From Candidatus Omnitrophota bacterium (GTDB lineage Bacteria > Omnitrophota > Gorgyraeia > Zapsychrales > Fredricksoniimonadaceae): DNA of 10,231 bases. The DNA lies in assembly GCA_016196515.1 (NCBI GenBank), contig JACPXN010000030.1, forward strand, positions 1 to 10,231, read 5' to 3'. How positions within the stretch are numbered: the first letter of the stretch is position 1; each line of letters opens with the position of its first letter. The position numbers and the translations under genes were made by a program. Shown in pieces: positions 1 through 6,939 of this stretch. The notes under the pieces are model-generated. The model had not been told where the DNA came from, did not search any database, and saw only the letters and a list, made by a program, of their open reading frames with translations.

Positions 1-252
1 AAAGTATACGACCGTTTTACCGTCAATCGCGGGGGCTTAAGAGAAGAGTATTATGTCCTGACCCGCGATCTGCATGACTGGGAAATGAACATGGAATATC
101 ATCAGGAACACGGCGGCGGGACAGACATCTTGGTCTCGTTCACCATCAAGGCGTTCCCGGACATGGGTTTGGACTTATTCAGCACCGGCTTTAACAAGCG
201 CAAGGCCGGCTCACAAGAACCACCGGGAATACCAACAGAAATAATACCATAG
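1..252 (+). CDS. C-terminal fragment of a probable LptD-like LPS-assembly outer-membrane protein
   Basis: Frame 1 is open from the left edge to a TAG at 250-252 and gives the last 83 residues of a protein that starts outside the window. The segment contains RDLHDWE (residues 23-29), which resembles the R-D-L-H-C-W-E motif near the C-terminus of LptD/OstA beta-barrel proteins. After it come alternating polar and hydrophobic stretches like final beta-strands (around ILVSFTIKAFPDMGLDLF), then a short Pro/Glu-rich tail. LptD inserts lipopolysaccharide into the outer leaflet of the outer membrane, so a place next to sugar-nucleotide genes would make sense. The next gene starts 21 nt downstream. 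The assignment rests on one short motif and the strand-like pattern. Another outer-membrane barrel protein is possible. Confidence 0.5.
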   Translation, partial: KVYDRFTVNRGGLREEYYVLTRDLHDWEMNMEYHQEHGGGTDILVSFTIKAFPDMGLDLFSTGFNKRKAGSQEPPGIPTEIIP

Positions 253-261
253 ACATCCTAT

Positions 262-267
262 AAGGAG
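262..267 (+). promoter_or_regulatory. Ribosome binding site of ugd
   Basis: AAGGAG lies 6 nt before the ATG at 274. It is one of the best Shine-Dalgarno matches in the window and decides between ATG 274 and the upstream in-frame TTG 271. Confidence 0.75.
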
Positions 268-273
268 TGTTTG

Positions 274-1596
274 ATGAATATTGCGATCATCGGTTCGGGA
301 TACGTGGGATTGGTCACGGGCGTGTGCCTGGCGCATATCGGTCATCGTGTGATCTGCGTTGACAATGATCCTCAAAAGGTCAAAAAATTGAAAAAAGGCG
401 GCATTCCCATTTATGAGCCGGGCCTCGATGTGATCATGCGCGATTGCGTCAGGAAAAAACGCCTGTCTTTTTCCGGGTCCATCAAGGACGCGACGCAGAG
501 ATCCACGGTCATTTTTATTGCCGTCGGCACCCCTCCCAAATCCACCGGCGACGCGGATTTGGTCTATGTTGAGAACGTGGTCCGGCAGATCGCCGAGAAC
601 ATGGATTCCTACCGGCTGATCGTCGAGAAATCCACGGTCCCGGCGGAAACCGGCAACAAGATCCGCCGCACCGTCGAGTTGAATTTGCCCAGGAAATTCC
701 GCAAGGGCAATCAAGCGCTGCTGGATTTTGACGTGGCGTCCAACCCGGAGTTCCTCAAGGAAGGTTCTGCGGTGCACGATTTCATGAATCCCAACCGTCT
801 GGTGTTCGGTGTTGAATCCAAAAAAGCCGAGAAGGTCCTGCGTGAGATCTACAAACCGTTAAAGGCAAAGGTCCTTGTCACCAACATCGCTTCCGCTGAG
901 ATGATCAAGCACGCGTCCAATTCATTTTTGGCGATGAAGATCTCCTTCATCAACGCGGTCAGCCAAATTTGCGGACGGGTGGGGGCGGACGTCCTCAACG
1001 TCGCCGAAGGCATGGGCCTGGACAAGCGCATCGGCCGGGCATTCCTGGATCCCGGCGTCGGCTACGGCGGCAGCTGTTTTCCCAAGGACGTGGACGCGTT
1101 CATCCGCTTGAGCGAAAAAAGCGGATATGATTTCCGTCTTTTGAAGGAAGTGCGCCGGGTCAATGAAGAACAGCGTCAGGCCTTTGTTCATCTGGTTGAG
1201 GATAAATTGTGGAACTTGAAAGAAAAAACTATCGGCGTGTGGGGGTTGGCATTCAAGCCCAACACCGATGACATGCGCAACGCCGCTTCGGTGGAGATCC
1301 TTCAGAAACTCCAGCAGGAGGGCGCTAAGATCAAGGCCTATGATCCCAGGGCCATGGCTAACGCGGGAGAGATATTGCGCGGTGTCGCGCTGTGCGCAAG
1401 CCCTTACGCGGCGGCCGAGGATTGCGACTGCCTGCTTTTGCTCACCGAATGGGATGAGTTCAAGAATGTCGATCTTGAGGCCGTGCGGGACGTCATGCGC
1501 CAGCCCGTTGTTTTCGACGGCCGCAATTTTCTCGACGGAGAAAAACTTAAAAGTTTGGGGTTTGACTATTACGGCATCGGCAGGGGGAAAGCATGA
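274..1596 (+). CDS. ugd: UDP-glucose 6-dehydrogenase
   Basis: This cytoplasmic enzyme oxidises UDP-glucose to UDP-glucuronate with two NAD+. The 440-residue length is normal for the family. The N-terminal Rossmann motif is GSGYVG (residues 7-12). NPEFLKEG (157-164) carries the catalytic Glu159. Lys212 and Asn216 lie in the central helix (AEMIKHASN), and the nucleophile Cys268 sits in GGSCFPKD. The C-terminal UDP-binding domain begins near GVWGLAFKPNTDDMR. All key residues are present. I chose the ATG at 274 because AAGGAG at 262-267 lies 6 nt upstream; the TTG at 271 would leave only 3 nt. The product UDP-GlcA is the substrate of the decarboxylase two genes downstream. The next gene starts 13 nt after the stop, so the two are probably co-transcribed. 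Confidence 0.93.
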   Translation: MNIAIIGSGYVGLVTGVCLAHIGHRVICVDNDPQKVKKLKKGGIPIYEPGLDVIMRDCVRKKRLSFSGSIKDATQRSTVIFIAVGTPPKSTGDADLVYVENVVRQIAENMDSYRLIVEKSTVPAETGNKIRRTVELNLPRKFRKGNQALLDFDVASNPEFLKEGSAVHDFMNPNRLVFGVESKKAEKVLREIYKPLKAKVLVTNIASAEMIKHASNSFLAMKISFINAVSQICGRVGADVLNVAEGMGLDKRIGRAFLDPGVGYGGSCFPKDVDAFIRLSEKSGYDFRLLKEVRRVNEEQRQAFVHLVEDKLWNLKEKTIGVWGLAFKPNTDDMRNAASVEILQKLQQEGAKIKAYDPRAMANAGEILRGVALCASPYAAAEDCDCLLLLTEWDEFKNVDLEAVRDVMRQPVVFDGRNFLDGEKLKSLGFDYYGIGRGKA

Positions 1597-1609
1597 CAAG
1601 GGAAGTTCT

Positions 1610-2911
1610 ATGTCACGATCTTTAAGAAGAAGAATTTTGTCCAAGAAGGCCAAGATCGCCGTCGTGGGTTTGGGCTATGTCGGTTTGCCTTTGGCAATGG
1701 CTTTCGCGCAGAAAGGTTTTAAGGTCTTCGGGGTAGACACCAGCTTTGCGCGCGTTGAACGCATCAAGGATTTAAAAAGTTATATCGCCGACGTCAGCAA
1801 TGCCGCGATCGCCGCGGTCATCCGCAAGGGGACATTGGCCGTGTCCTGTGATTTCACGGTCTTGCGGGAAGCGGATGCTGTTTTGATCTGCGTGCCGACA
1901 CCTTTAAAACGCAGGTACACGCCGGACATTTCCTTCATCCAAAGCGCGGTCAGGGAAGTGGCGCGGTCCCTGAAAAAGGGCGTTTTGGTCGTTTTGGAAA
2001 GCACGACCTATCCCGGCACGACGGAGGAATTGATCAAACCGGCTTTGGAGCAAACGGGGTTGAAAGCAGGGAAGGATTTTTATCTGGCATTCTCGCCGGA
2101 GCGCGTTGACCCGGGCAATAAAAATTTTCAAGTCACTAAAATTCCCAAGGTCGTCGGCGGCTTGACCAAACAATGTACCCAGTTGGCCAGGGTCTTGTAT
2201 GGTCAGATCATCGCCCAGGTGCATGTGGTGTCTTCTCCAAAAGCCGCGGAGATGGCCAAACTTCTGGAAAATTCTTTCCGCATTGTCAATATCAGCTGGA
2301 TGAATGAAGTCGCGCAGATGTGCCATCGATTGGGGATCGACGTGTGGGAAGTCATCGCGGCGGCCAAAACCAAACCGTTCGGTTTCATGCCCTTTTATCC
2401 GGGGCTCGGCATCGGCGGTCATTGTATTCCCGAAGATCCCTTGTATTTGTACTGGAAAGCCCGCCGGTATGGGTTCAATTCCAGGTTCATCCGCCTGGCC
2501 GCGGACATCAACACGCATATGCCGGCCTATTGCCTGCACCGGCTGGAGGACTTGTTGAGGGCGCGCAAAAAGAAAATGGCGAACGCGAAGGTCCTGGTCG
2601 TCGGCGTCACTTACAAAAAAGACGTCAAGGACCTGCGCAAGTCGCCGGCGTTAAAATTGATCGAACTTTTGCGCCATCGCCATGTCCGCACCGATTATCA
2701 TGATCCTCTGGTACCTTACGTGAAATTGGGAGGGCTTGATCTGGGGTCAGTATGGCTTGATGCCCAACATCTGAAGGGTTACGACGCCGTGGTCATTGCG
2801 GTTGACCACAGCAAGGTCAATTATAAACTCATTCAAACCCATGCCCGTTTGATCTTTGATGTGAAGAATGTCTATGAGGGCATTGCGGATAAAAAGATCT
2901 TTAAATTGTAG
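1610..2911 (+). CDS. WbpA-type UDP-N-acetyl-D-glucosamine (or ManNAc) 6-dehydrogenase
   Basis: A 433-residue member of the nucleotide-sugar dehydrogenase family, probably converting UDP-GlcNAc (or UDP-ManNAc) to the uronic acid. The Rossmann motif is GLGYVG, followed by the family signature CVPTPL. ESTTYPGTTEE and SPERVDPG match the WbpA/WbpO/Tvi-type subgroup better than Ugd. Catalytic residues visible are Lys217 and Asn221 (in AEMAKLLENS) and Cys272 in GGHCIPEDP. Most relatives have Val or Ile where this has Glu (IPVDP or IPIDP). The C-terminal domain begins near VLVVGVTYKKDVKDLR. The reading frame stays open upstream to 1268 but overlaps ugd there. The ATG at 1610 is preferred because AAGGGAAG precedes it and the Rossmann fold starts about 14 residues later. 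It lies 13 nt after ugd. The exact substrate epimer cannot be read from sequence. Confidence 0.88.
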   Translation: MSRSLRRRILSKKAKIAVVGLGYVGLPLAMAFAQKGFKVFGVDTSFARVERIKDLKSYIADVSNAAIAAVIRKGTLAVSCDFTVLREADAVLICVPTPLKRRYTPDISFIQSAVREVARSLKKGVLVVLESTTYPGTTEELIKPALEQTGLKAGKDFYLAFSPERVDPGNKNFQVTKIPKVVGGLTKQCTQLARVLYGQIIAQVHVVSSPKAAEMAKLLENSFRIVNISWMNEVAQMCHRLGIDVWEVIAAAKTKPFGFMPFYPGLGIGGHCIPEDPLYLYWKARRYGFNSRFIRLAADINTHMPAYCLHRLEDLLRARKKKMANAKVLVVGVTYKKDVKDLRKSPALKLIELLRHRHVRTDYHDPLVPYVKLGGLDLGSVWLDAQHLKGYDAVVIAVDHSKVNYKLIQTHARLIFDVKNVYEGIADKKIFKL

Positions 2912-2931
2912 GGGTTCGATTCATCGAACCC
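2912..2931. repeat. Intergenic inverted repeat (possible small hairpin)
   Basis: Directly after the TAG of the preceding gene, nine bases at 2912-2920 (GGGTTCGAT) are the exact reverse complement of 2923-2931 (ATCGAACCC), with TC between them. In RNA a 7-bp stem with a 6-nt loop would fold. No U-tract follows. The structure ends one base before the G-rich run at 2932-2936 that must serve as the ribosome site for the ATG at 2942, so it could influence initiation of the next gene. It may also be chance. Confidence 0.5.
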
Positions 2932-2941
2932 GGGGGTATTT

Positions 2942-3886
2942 ATGGCAAAAAAAACCGTTTTGATCACCGGCGGGGCGGGGTTCCTGGGGAGTCATTTGTG
3001 CGATCGGTTCATCGCCCGCGGTTTTAAGGTCATTGCCGTGGACAATTTGATCACCGGCGCTCAACGCAATATCGTCCACTTGTCCCGCCATAAAGATTTC
3101 AAATTCATCCGGCACGACATTTCCCGTCCCTTGAAAGTTGCCGGCGGGGTGGATTATGTTTTGCATTTCGCTTCTCCGGCCTCACCGGTGGATTATGGGA
3201 ACCATCCCATCGCCACCCTGCAGGCCGGCGCCCAGGGCACGCAAAACGCTTTGGACATGGCCCGGGCCAAAAAGGCAACATTCCTTCTGGCTTCGACCTC
3301 CGAAGTGTACGGCGATCCGCTGGTGCATCCGCAAAAAGAAAATTATTGGGGCAATGTCAACCCCACCGGGCCCCGCAGCGTCTATGACGAGGCCAAGCGT
3401 TTCGCCGAGGCGTTGACCTTCGCGTACCACCGCGTCCATCGGGTGAACGTGAAGATCGCGCGGATCTTTAATACGTACGGGCCCCGCATGCAGATCAAGG
3501 ACGGCAGGGTAGTCCCCAATTTCATTGACCAGATCCTGCACAAGCGGCCCCTGACTGTGTATGGCAACGGAAGACAAACGCGGTCTTTTTGTTATGTGGA
3601 TGATCTGGTGGACGGCATCACCAAATTGCTTTTTTCCAAATTGCGGGGGCCGGTCAATGTCGGCAGCCCGCGGGAATTCACCATTCTGGAATTCGCGCGG
3701 CTGGTGAAAAAGACCTATGACCCGCACGCCCGTATCGTGTTTATGCCGCTGCCTAAGGATGACCCCAAACAGCGCAGGCCCGATATCACGCTGGCCCGCC
3801 GGACATTGGGATGGCAACCAAAGGTGCCTTTGGAAAAAGGGATCCAAATGACCATGGACTGGTTCACCAGACACTATGATCACTAA
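2942..3886 (+). CDS. uxs: UDP-glucuronate decarboxylase (UDP-xylose synthase)
   Basis: A 314-residue extended SDR that decarboxylates UDP-glucuronate to UDP-xylose through a 4-keto intermediate held on bound NAD+. The NAD motif GGAGFLG is at residues 10-16. The UXS hallmark FASPASPVDY follows, then STSEVYGDPLVHPQ with Thr119 and Glu121, then WGNVNPTGPRSVYDEAKRF with the catalytic Tyr148 and Lys152. The RIFNTYGPRM block is also characteristic. Length and motifs match soluble bacterial and animal UXS enzymes closely, and no transmembrane anchor is present. It uses the product of ugd, so the operon encodes both steps from UDP-glucose to UDP-xylose. The start has only a G-rich run (2932-2936) as a ribosome site. 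Its 3' end overlaps the next gene by 11 nt, suggesting translational coupling. Confidence 0.92.
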   Translation: MAKKTVLITGGAGFLGSHLCDRFIARGFKVIAVDNLITGAQRNIVHLSRHKDFKFIRHDISRPLKVAGGVDYVLHFASPASPVDYGNHPIATLQAGAQGTQNALDMARAKKATFLLASTSEVYGDPLVHPQKENYWGNVNPTGPRSVYDEAKRFAEALTFAYHRVHRVNVKIARIFNTYGPRMQIKDGRVVPNFIDQILHKRPLTVYGNGRQTRSFCYVDDLVDGITKLLFSKLRGPVNVGSPREFTILEFARLVKKTYDPHARIVFMPLPKDDPKQRRPDITLARRTLGWQPKVPLEKGIQMTMDWFTRHYDH

Positions 3887-4487
3887 AGAAGACCTCATCG
3901 CTTTTGAGCAGGAGATCGCCGGTATTTTCGCCACCGGCGTCATCCGTGCCCCTGTGCATCTTAGGGCAGGGCGTGAGGACCAGCTGATTTCGATCTTCAA
4001 AGAAGAGGAGATCGGTGGTGATGACTATGTTTTTGGGTTCTGGGATTCCCATGAACTCGCCCTTTTAAAAGGCGTGCCGCGCCAAGAGGTCAAAGACATG
4101 ATCTTGCGGGGTCATAGCATCGCGCTGTGTTTCCCGAAATACAAGGTGTTATGTTCGGGGATCGTCGGGTCCCTGATGGGCACAGCCGCGGGCGTGGCGT
4201 GGTCTTTAAGGAACCGGAACAAGAAGGGACGGGTGTTTTTGTTTTGCGGGGACATGTCCGCCGAAACCGGTATTTTCCATGAAGCTGTCAAATATGTGCA
4301 CAATTTTGATCTGCCGGCGAAATTCATTGTTTGTGATAACGGGGTTTCGGTCATGACCGATACCCGCGCCGTTTGGGGCAATCCGGACCCGTGGTTTGCC
4401 GGTACCAAATACGAAAAACACATCATCTATTTTAAATACACCAATGGCTATCCGCATTCCGGCCTTGGCAAACTGATCAAATTCTAA
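3876..4487 (+). CDS. Thiamine-diphosphate-binding (PP-domain) subunit, short E1-alpha-like
   Basis: A 203-residue protein related to the alpha subunit of pyruvate/2-oxo-acid dehydrogenase E1 and to the N-terminal half of transketolase. The N-terminal part (AGREDQ through HSIALCFPK) follows the E1-alpha pattern. GIVGSLMGTAAGVAWSL matches the helix before the cofactor site. The TPP/Mg motif begins as GDM at residues 125-127 instead of GDG, and ends in D154-N155 rather than the usual N-N. Asp126 and Asn155, the likely Mg ligands, are kept, with normal 26-residue spacing. GIFHEAVKY is typical of the family. It is far shorter than classical E1-alpha (about 330-360 residues). The start overlaps the uxs-like gene by 11 nt, and the partner gene begins 2 nt after the stop. 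Reaction unknown; a carboligase or ketolase acting on a sugar is an inference. Confidence 0.8.
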   Translation: MITKEDLIAFEQEIAGIFATGVIRAPVHLRAGREDQLISIFKEEEIGGDDYVFGFWDSHELALLKGVPRQEVKDMILRGHSIALCFPKYKVLCSGIVGSLMGTAAGVAWSLRNRNKKGRVFLFCGDMSAETGIFHEAVKYVHNFDLPAKFIVCDNGVSVMTDTRAVWGNPDPWFAGTKYEKHIIYFKYTNGYPHSGLGKLIKF

Positions 4488-4489
4488 TC

Positions 4490-5074
4490 ATGACAACGGC
4501 CGTGCCGTTAAAGTACTTCGACGAATTGAAGCGCACCATGGAATGGCTGGCCCAACAGCCCAAGGTCATGTTCGTGGGCCAGACCGTAGCCGGCCCCGGG
4601 ACCTTCATGTTCCAGACCCTGCGGGACTGCCCCAAGGACCGCACCCTGGAAATGCCCATCAATGAGAGCTTTCAGATGCAATTCACCGTCGGCATGGCCC
4701 TGGCCGGTTATATACCGGTCTCTGTTTATCCGCGCCAGAATTTTTTGCTTTTGGCCACCGGGGACATGGCCAATATGCTCGATAAATTGCCCGATATCAG
4801 CGAGGGAAAGTGGCCCGTGAAGGTCATTGTCCGTGTCGCCACCGGCCCGGATGCTCCGGTGCACCCCGGCCACCAGCATATCGGCAATTACGCACAGGCC
4901 ATGCGCAAGCTGTTTCGCTTAATCGAGGTGGTGGAACTGGACAAGACCGATCAAATATTTCCGTCCTATCGGCACGCGCTGGAACGCACCGACGGAAAAT
5001 CAACCCTGATCATCGAGCATGGCAATTATTATAACGAAGAATATTACGCCAAGGGGCAAAAGACCAGTCCATGA
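4490..5074 (+). CDS. Partner PYR-domain subunit of a split TPP-dependent enzyme, short E1-beta-like
   Basis: A 194-residue protein matching the first domain of E1-beta and the middle domain of transketolase. EMPINESF places Glu59 at the position of the invariant glutamate that activates the TPP aminopyrimidine ring. GMALAGYIPVSVYPRQNF and the D-x-x-D-K-L-P segment follow the E1-beta order. HPGHQHIGNY lies where E1-beta enzymes have their active-site histidine segment. The usual C-terminal transketolase domain of about 130 residues is absent; the protein ends soon after the PYR domain. With the preceding gene it would form a PP plus PYR pair, the minimum needed for one TPP site. No lipoyl (E2) or E3 gene is nearby, so a 2-oxo-acid dehydrogenase complex is unlikely. 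The stop overlaps the next start (ATGA at 5071-5074). Confidence 0.8.
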   Translation: MTTAVPLKYFDELKRTMEWLAQQPKVMFVGQTVAGPGTFMFQTLRDCPKDRTLEMPINESFQMQFTVGMALAGYIPVSVYPRQNFLLLATGDMANMLDKLPDISEGKWPVKVIVRVATGPDAPVHPGHQHIGNYAQAMRKLFRLIEVVELDKTDQIFPSYRHALERTDGKSTLIIEHGNYYNEEYYAKGQKTSP

Positions 5075-6006
5075 TGCAGCGTGCTTCCCGCATTTTCATC
5101 GTCGGGCACAATGACAGCATTGAGAATTCTCTGTGGCGCCATTTCACGTCCGGCGGGTTTAAGCATGTTTTTTCCAATACCAAAGACAGGGTTGATGTTT
5201 TAAATCAGGCAAAGGTCCATCGGTTTTTCAAAGACGCCCGCCCGGAATACGTATTTTTGGGTTCCATCCGTTCCGGCGGCATCGCGGCCAACCTCAAATA
5301 TCCGGCCGAGTTCATTTACGAAAATTGCGCGGCGCAGAACAATGTCATCCACGCGGCCCACGCGCACAAGGCCAAAAAACTTTTGTATTTTTCGGGTTCC
5401 TGCGCCTATCCCAAAGACGCCCGTCAGCCCATCGTGGAAGGGGCTTTATTGACCGGCCCTTTGGAGGCAACCAGCGCGCCGTATTCCATCGCCAAGATCG
5501 CGGGGACCGTCCTGTGCCGGGCTTACCGTGCCCAGTACGGGTTTAACGCGATCGTCGCTGTGCCGGCTACTTTGTACGGACCGGGCAGTGATACGGACAT
5601 TGCCACGGCCCATGTCATGGGAGCCTTGATCGGTAAATTCTATAGAGCCGTTGCCGATGGGGACAAAGAGGTCGTTGTGTGGGGCACGGGCAAGACGCGG
5701 CGGGAATTTTTGTACGTGGACGATTTCGTGTCCGCGTGCCTGTTTTTGATGGACCGTTATAACGGGGCGGAGCCGATCAATGCCGGATGCGGTCATGACG
5801 TGTCCATCAGGGAATTGGCCGCGTTATTGAAGAAAATTTCCGGGTTTAAGGGAAAGATCGTTTTCGATGCTTCCAAACCCGACGGCACCATGCGCAAACT
5901 CATGGACAATCGCCGCATCACAAAATTGGGCTGGAAGCCGAAGGTGGGATTGCAAGAGGGCATCAGAAAAATGTATCAATGGTTTAATGGAAAGGAAACA
6001 GCATGA
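5071..6006 (+). CDS. GDP-L-fucose-synthase-like SDR with altered cofactor motif
   Basis: A 311-residue extended SDR closest to GDP-L-fucose synthase (Fcl/WcaG), which carries out C3/C5 epimerisation and C4 reduction. Family blocks are clear: PEYVFLGSIRSGGIAANL, ENCAAQNNVIHAA, CAYPKDARQP, TGPLEATSAPYSIAKIAG and the LYGPG loop. Aligned to E. coli Fcl by fixed spacing, the epimerisation residues Cys109 and His179 are present as Cys111 and His181, and Tyr136/Lys140 as Tyr138/Lys142. Two things are odd. The dinucleotide motif GHxGMVG reads G12-H-N-D15-S-I-E18, so two of three glycines are lost. The catalytic Ser107 position is Gly109, although Ser110 is adjacent. It could be an epimerase with weak or altered reductase activity, comparable to the WcaG-type enzymes of Campylobacter heptose modification. 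It overlaps both neighbours by ATGA. Confidence 0.8.
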   Translation: MMQRASRIFIVGHNDSIENSLWRHFTSGGFKHVFSNTKDRVDVLNQAKVHRFFKDARPEYVFLGSIRSGGIAANLKYPAEFIYENCAAQNNVIHAAHAHKAKKLLYFSGSCAYPKDARQPIVEGALLTGPLEATSAPYSIAKIAGTVLCRAYRAQYGFNAIVAVPATLYGPGSDTDIATAHVMGALIGKFYRAVADGDKEVVVWGTGKTRREFLYVDDFVSACLFLMDRYNGAEPINAGCGHDVSIRELAALLKKISGFKGKIVFDASKPDGTMRKLMDNRRITKLGWKPKVGLQEGIRKMYQWFNGKETA

Positions 6007-6935
6007 AAATTCTCGTCACAGGCGCGGCGGGGTATATCGGTTCAGTGTTGACCCCCACGCTGTTGGCCCAGGGGCATGAGGTCATTGCCCTGGACAATTT
6101 TATGTATCATCAAAGCTCGCTCTTGGATTGCTGTTACCACGAAAAATTGACCATTGTCCGCGGGGACACGCGTGACAAGGCCCTCATGGCGCGGCTCATG
6201 AAAGGCGCGGACGCCATTTTTCCGCTGGCGTGTTTGACCGGAGCGCCCTTGTGCGCCAAAGACCCTGCCGGGGCCAAGGCCGTTTTGCTGGATGCCATCC
6301 AGATGATCCTGGGGATGCGCGGCAAGGGCCAGCGCGTTATTTTTCCGACGACCAACAGCGGTTACGGGGTCGGCGAAAAGGGCAAACACTGCACCGAGGA
6401 AACACCCTTAAGACCGGTTTCTTTGTACGGAAAATTGAAAATGGACGCGGAAAACGCCATTCTGGACGCGGGCAATGCCATCACCCTGCGCTTGGCCACG
6501 GCTTTCGGCATATCCCCGCGCATGCGTCTGGACCTTTTGGTTAATGACTTCACGTACCGCGCGGTGTATGACCGTTTTGTCGTCCTGTTCGAGGCGCATT
6601 TTCACCGCAATTACATCCATGTCCGCGACATTTCCAGGGCCTTTGTCCACGGGCTCAATGGCTTTGACAAGATGAAGGACCAACCCTATAATGTGGGGCT
6701 AAGCGACGCCAATTTAACCAAACTCCAGTTGTGCCAGGAGATCAAGAAGCTCGTTGCGGACTTCTATTTTGTCGAGGCCACCATTGGCGAGGACCCGGAC
6801 AAACGCGACTATATCGTCAGCAACGCGAAAATAGAGAAGACCGGGTTTAAGCCCGAGATCACTTTGCAAAAAGGCATCCAGGAACTCATCAAGGGTTATC
6901 AGGTCATCAAACGCAATCAGTACGCCAATGTTTAA
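6003..6935 (+). CDS. NAD-dependent sugar-nucleotide epimerase/dehydratase (extended SDR), substrate unknown
   Basis: A 310-residue extended SDR. The NAD motif GAAGYIG occupies residues 7-13. The active-site set is Thr117 in PTTNSGYG and Tyr142/Lys146 in SLYGKLKMDAE, all in canonical positions, so this enzyme looks catalytically complete, unlike the SDR before it. YNVGLSDANLTKLQLCQEI and a late KTGFKPEITLQKGIQEL match the C-terminal substrate-binding half of the family. The TTNSGYG signature differs from the S-S-x-x-V-Y-G of GalE or RmlB and marks a subgroup that I recall from LPS-type clusters without a firmly assigned reaction. Start ATG 6003 has AAAGGAAA about 6 nt upstream and overlaps the previous stop by 4 nt. 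The TAA at 6933-6935 is followed by the only large gap of the operon. Confidence 0.82.
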   Translation: MKILVTGAAGYIGSVLTPTLLAQGHEVIALDNFMYHQSSLLDCCYHEKLTIVRGDTRDKALMARLMKGADAIFPLACLTGAPLCAKDPAGAKAVLLDAIQMILGMRGKGQRVIFPTTNSGYGVGEKGKHCTEETPLRPVSLYGKLKMDAENAILDAGNAITLRLATAFGISPRMRLDLLVNDFTYRAVYDRFVVLFEAHFHRNYIHVRDISRAFVHGLNGFDKMKDQPYNVGLSDANLTKLQLCQEIKKLVADFYFVEATIGEDPDKRDYIVSNAKIEKTGFKPEITLQKGIQELIKGYQVIKRNQYANV

Positions 6936-6939
6936 AAAT

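Noticed and set aside
271..273. TTG as start of ugd
   Set aside because: The ribosome site at 262-267 would be only 3 nt away. ATG 274 has normal spacing.
1268..1609. Upstream extension of the second dehydrogenase in the same frame
   Set aside because: The extension overlaps ugd by more than 300 nt and encodes nothing family-like. The Rossmann fold begins just after ATG 1610.
922..1653. Open frame of 243 codons on the - strand
   Set aside because: It is a shadow of ugd and the start of the next dehydrogenase, with no motif and no ribosome site seen.
2304..2703. Two overlapping + strand open frames inside the second dehydrogenase
   Set aside because: They are alternative frames of a gene with complete catalytic motifs and have no features of their own.
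3182..4000. Open frame of 272 codons on the - strand
   Set aside because: It is opposite the well-supported UDP-glucuronate decarboxylase and the start of the TPP gene, with no recognisable motif.
3876..5074. Pyruvate dehydrogenase or acetoin dehydrogenase E1 genes
   Set aside because: Both subunits are far too short, the C-terminal domain is missing, and no E2/E3 genes are adjacent.
5071..6006. Standard GDP-L-fucose synthase (fcl)
   Set aside because: The glycine-rich cofactor motif and the catalytic serine position differ, and no GDP-mannose 4,6-dehydratase gene is in the window.
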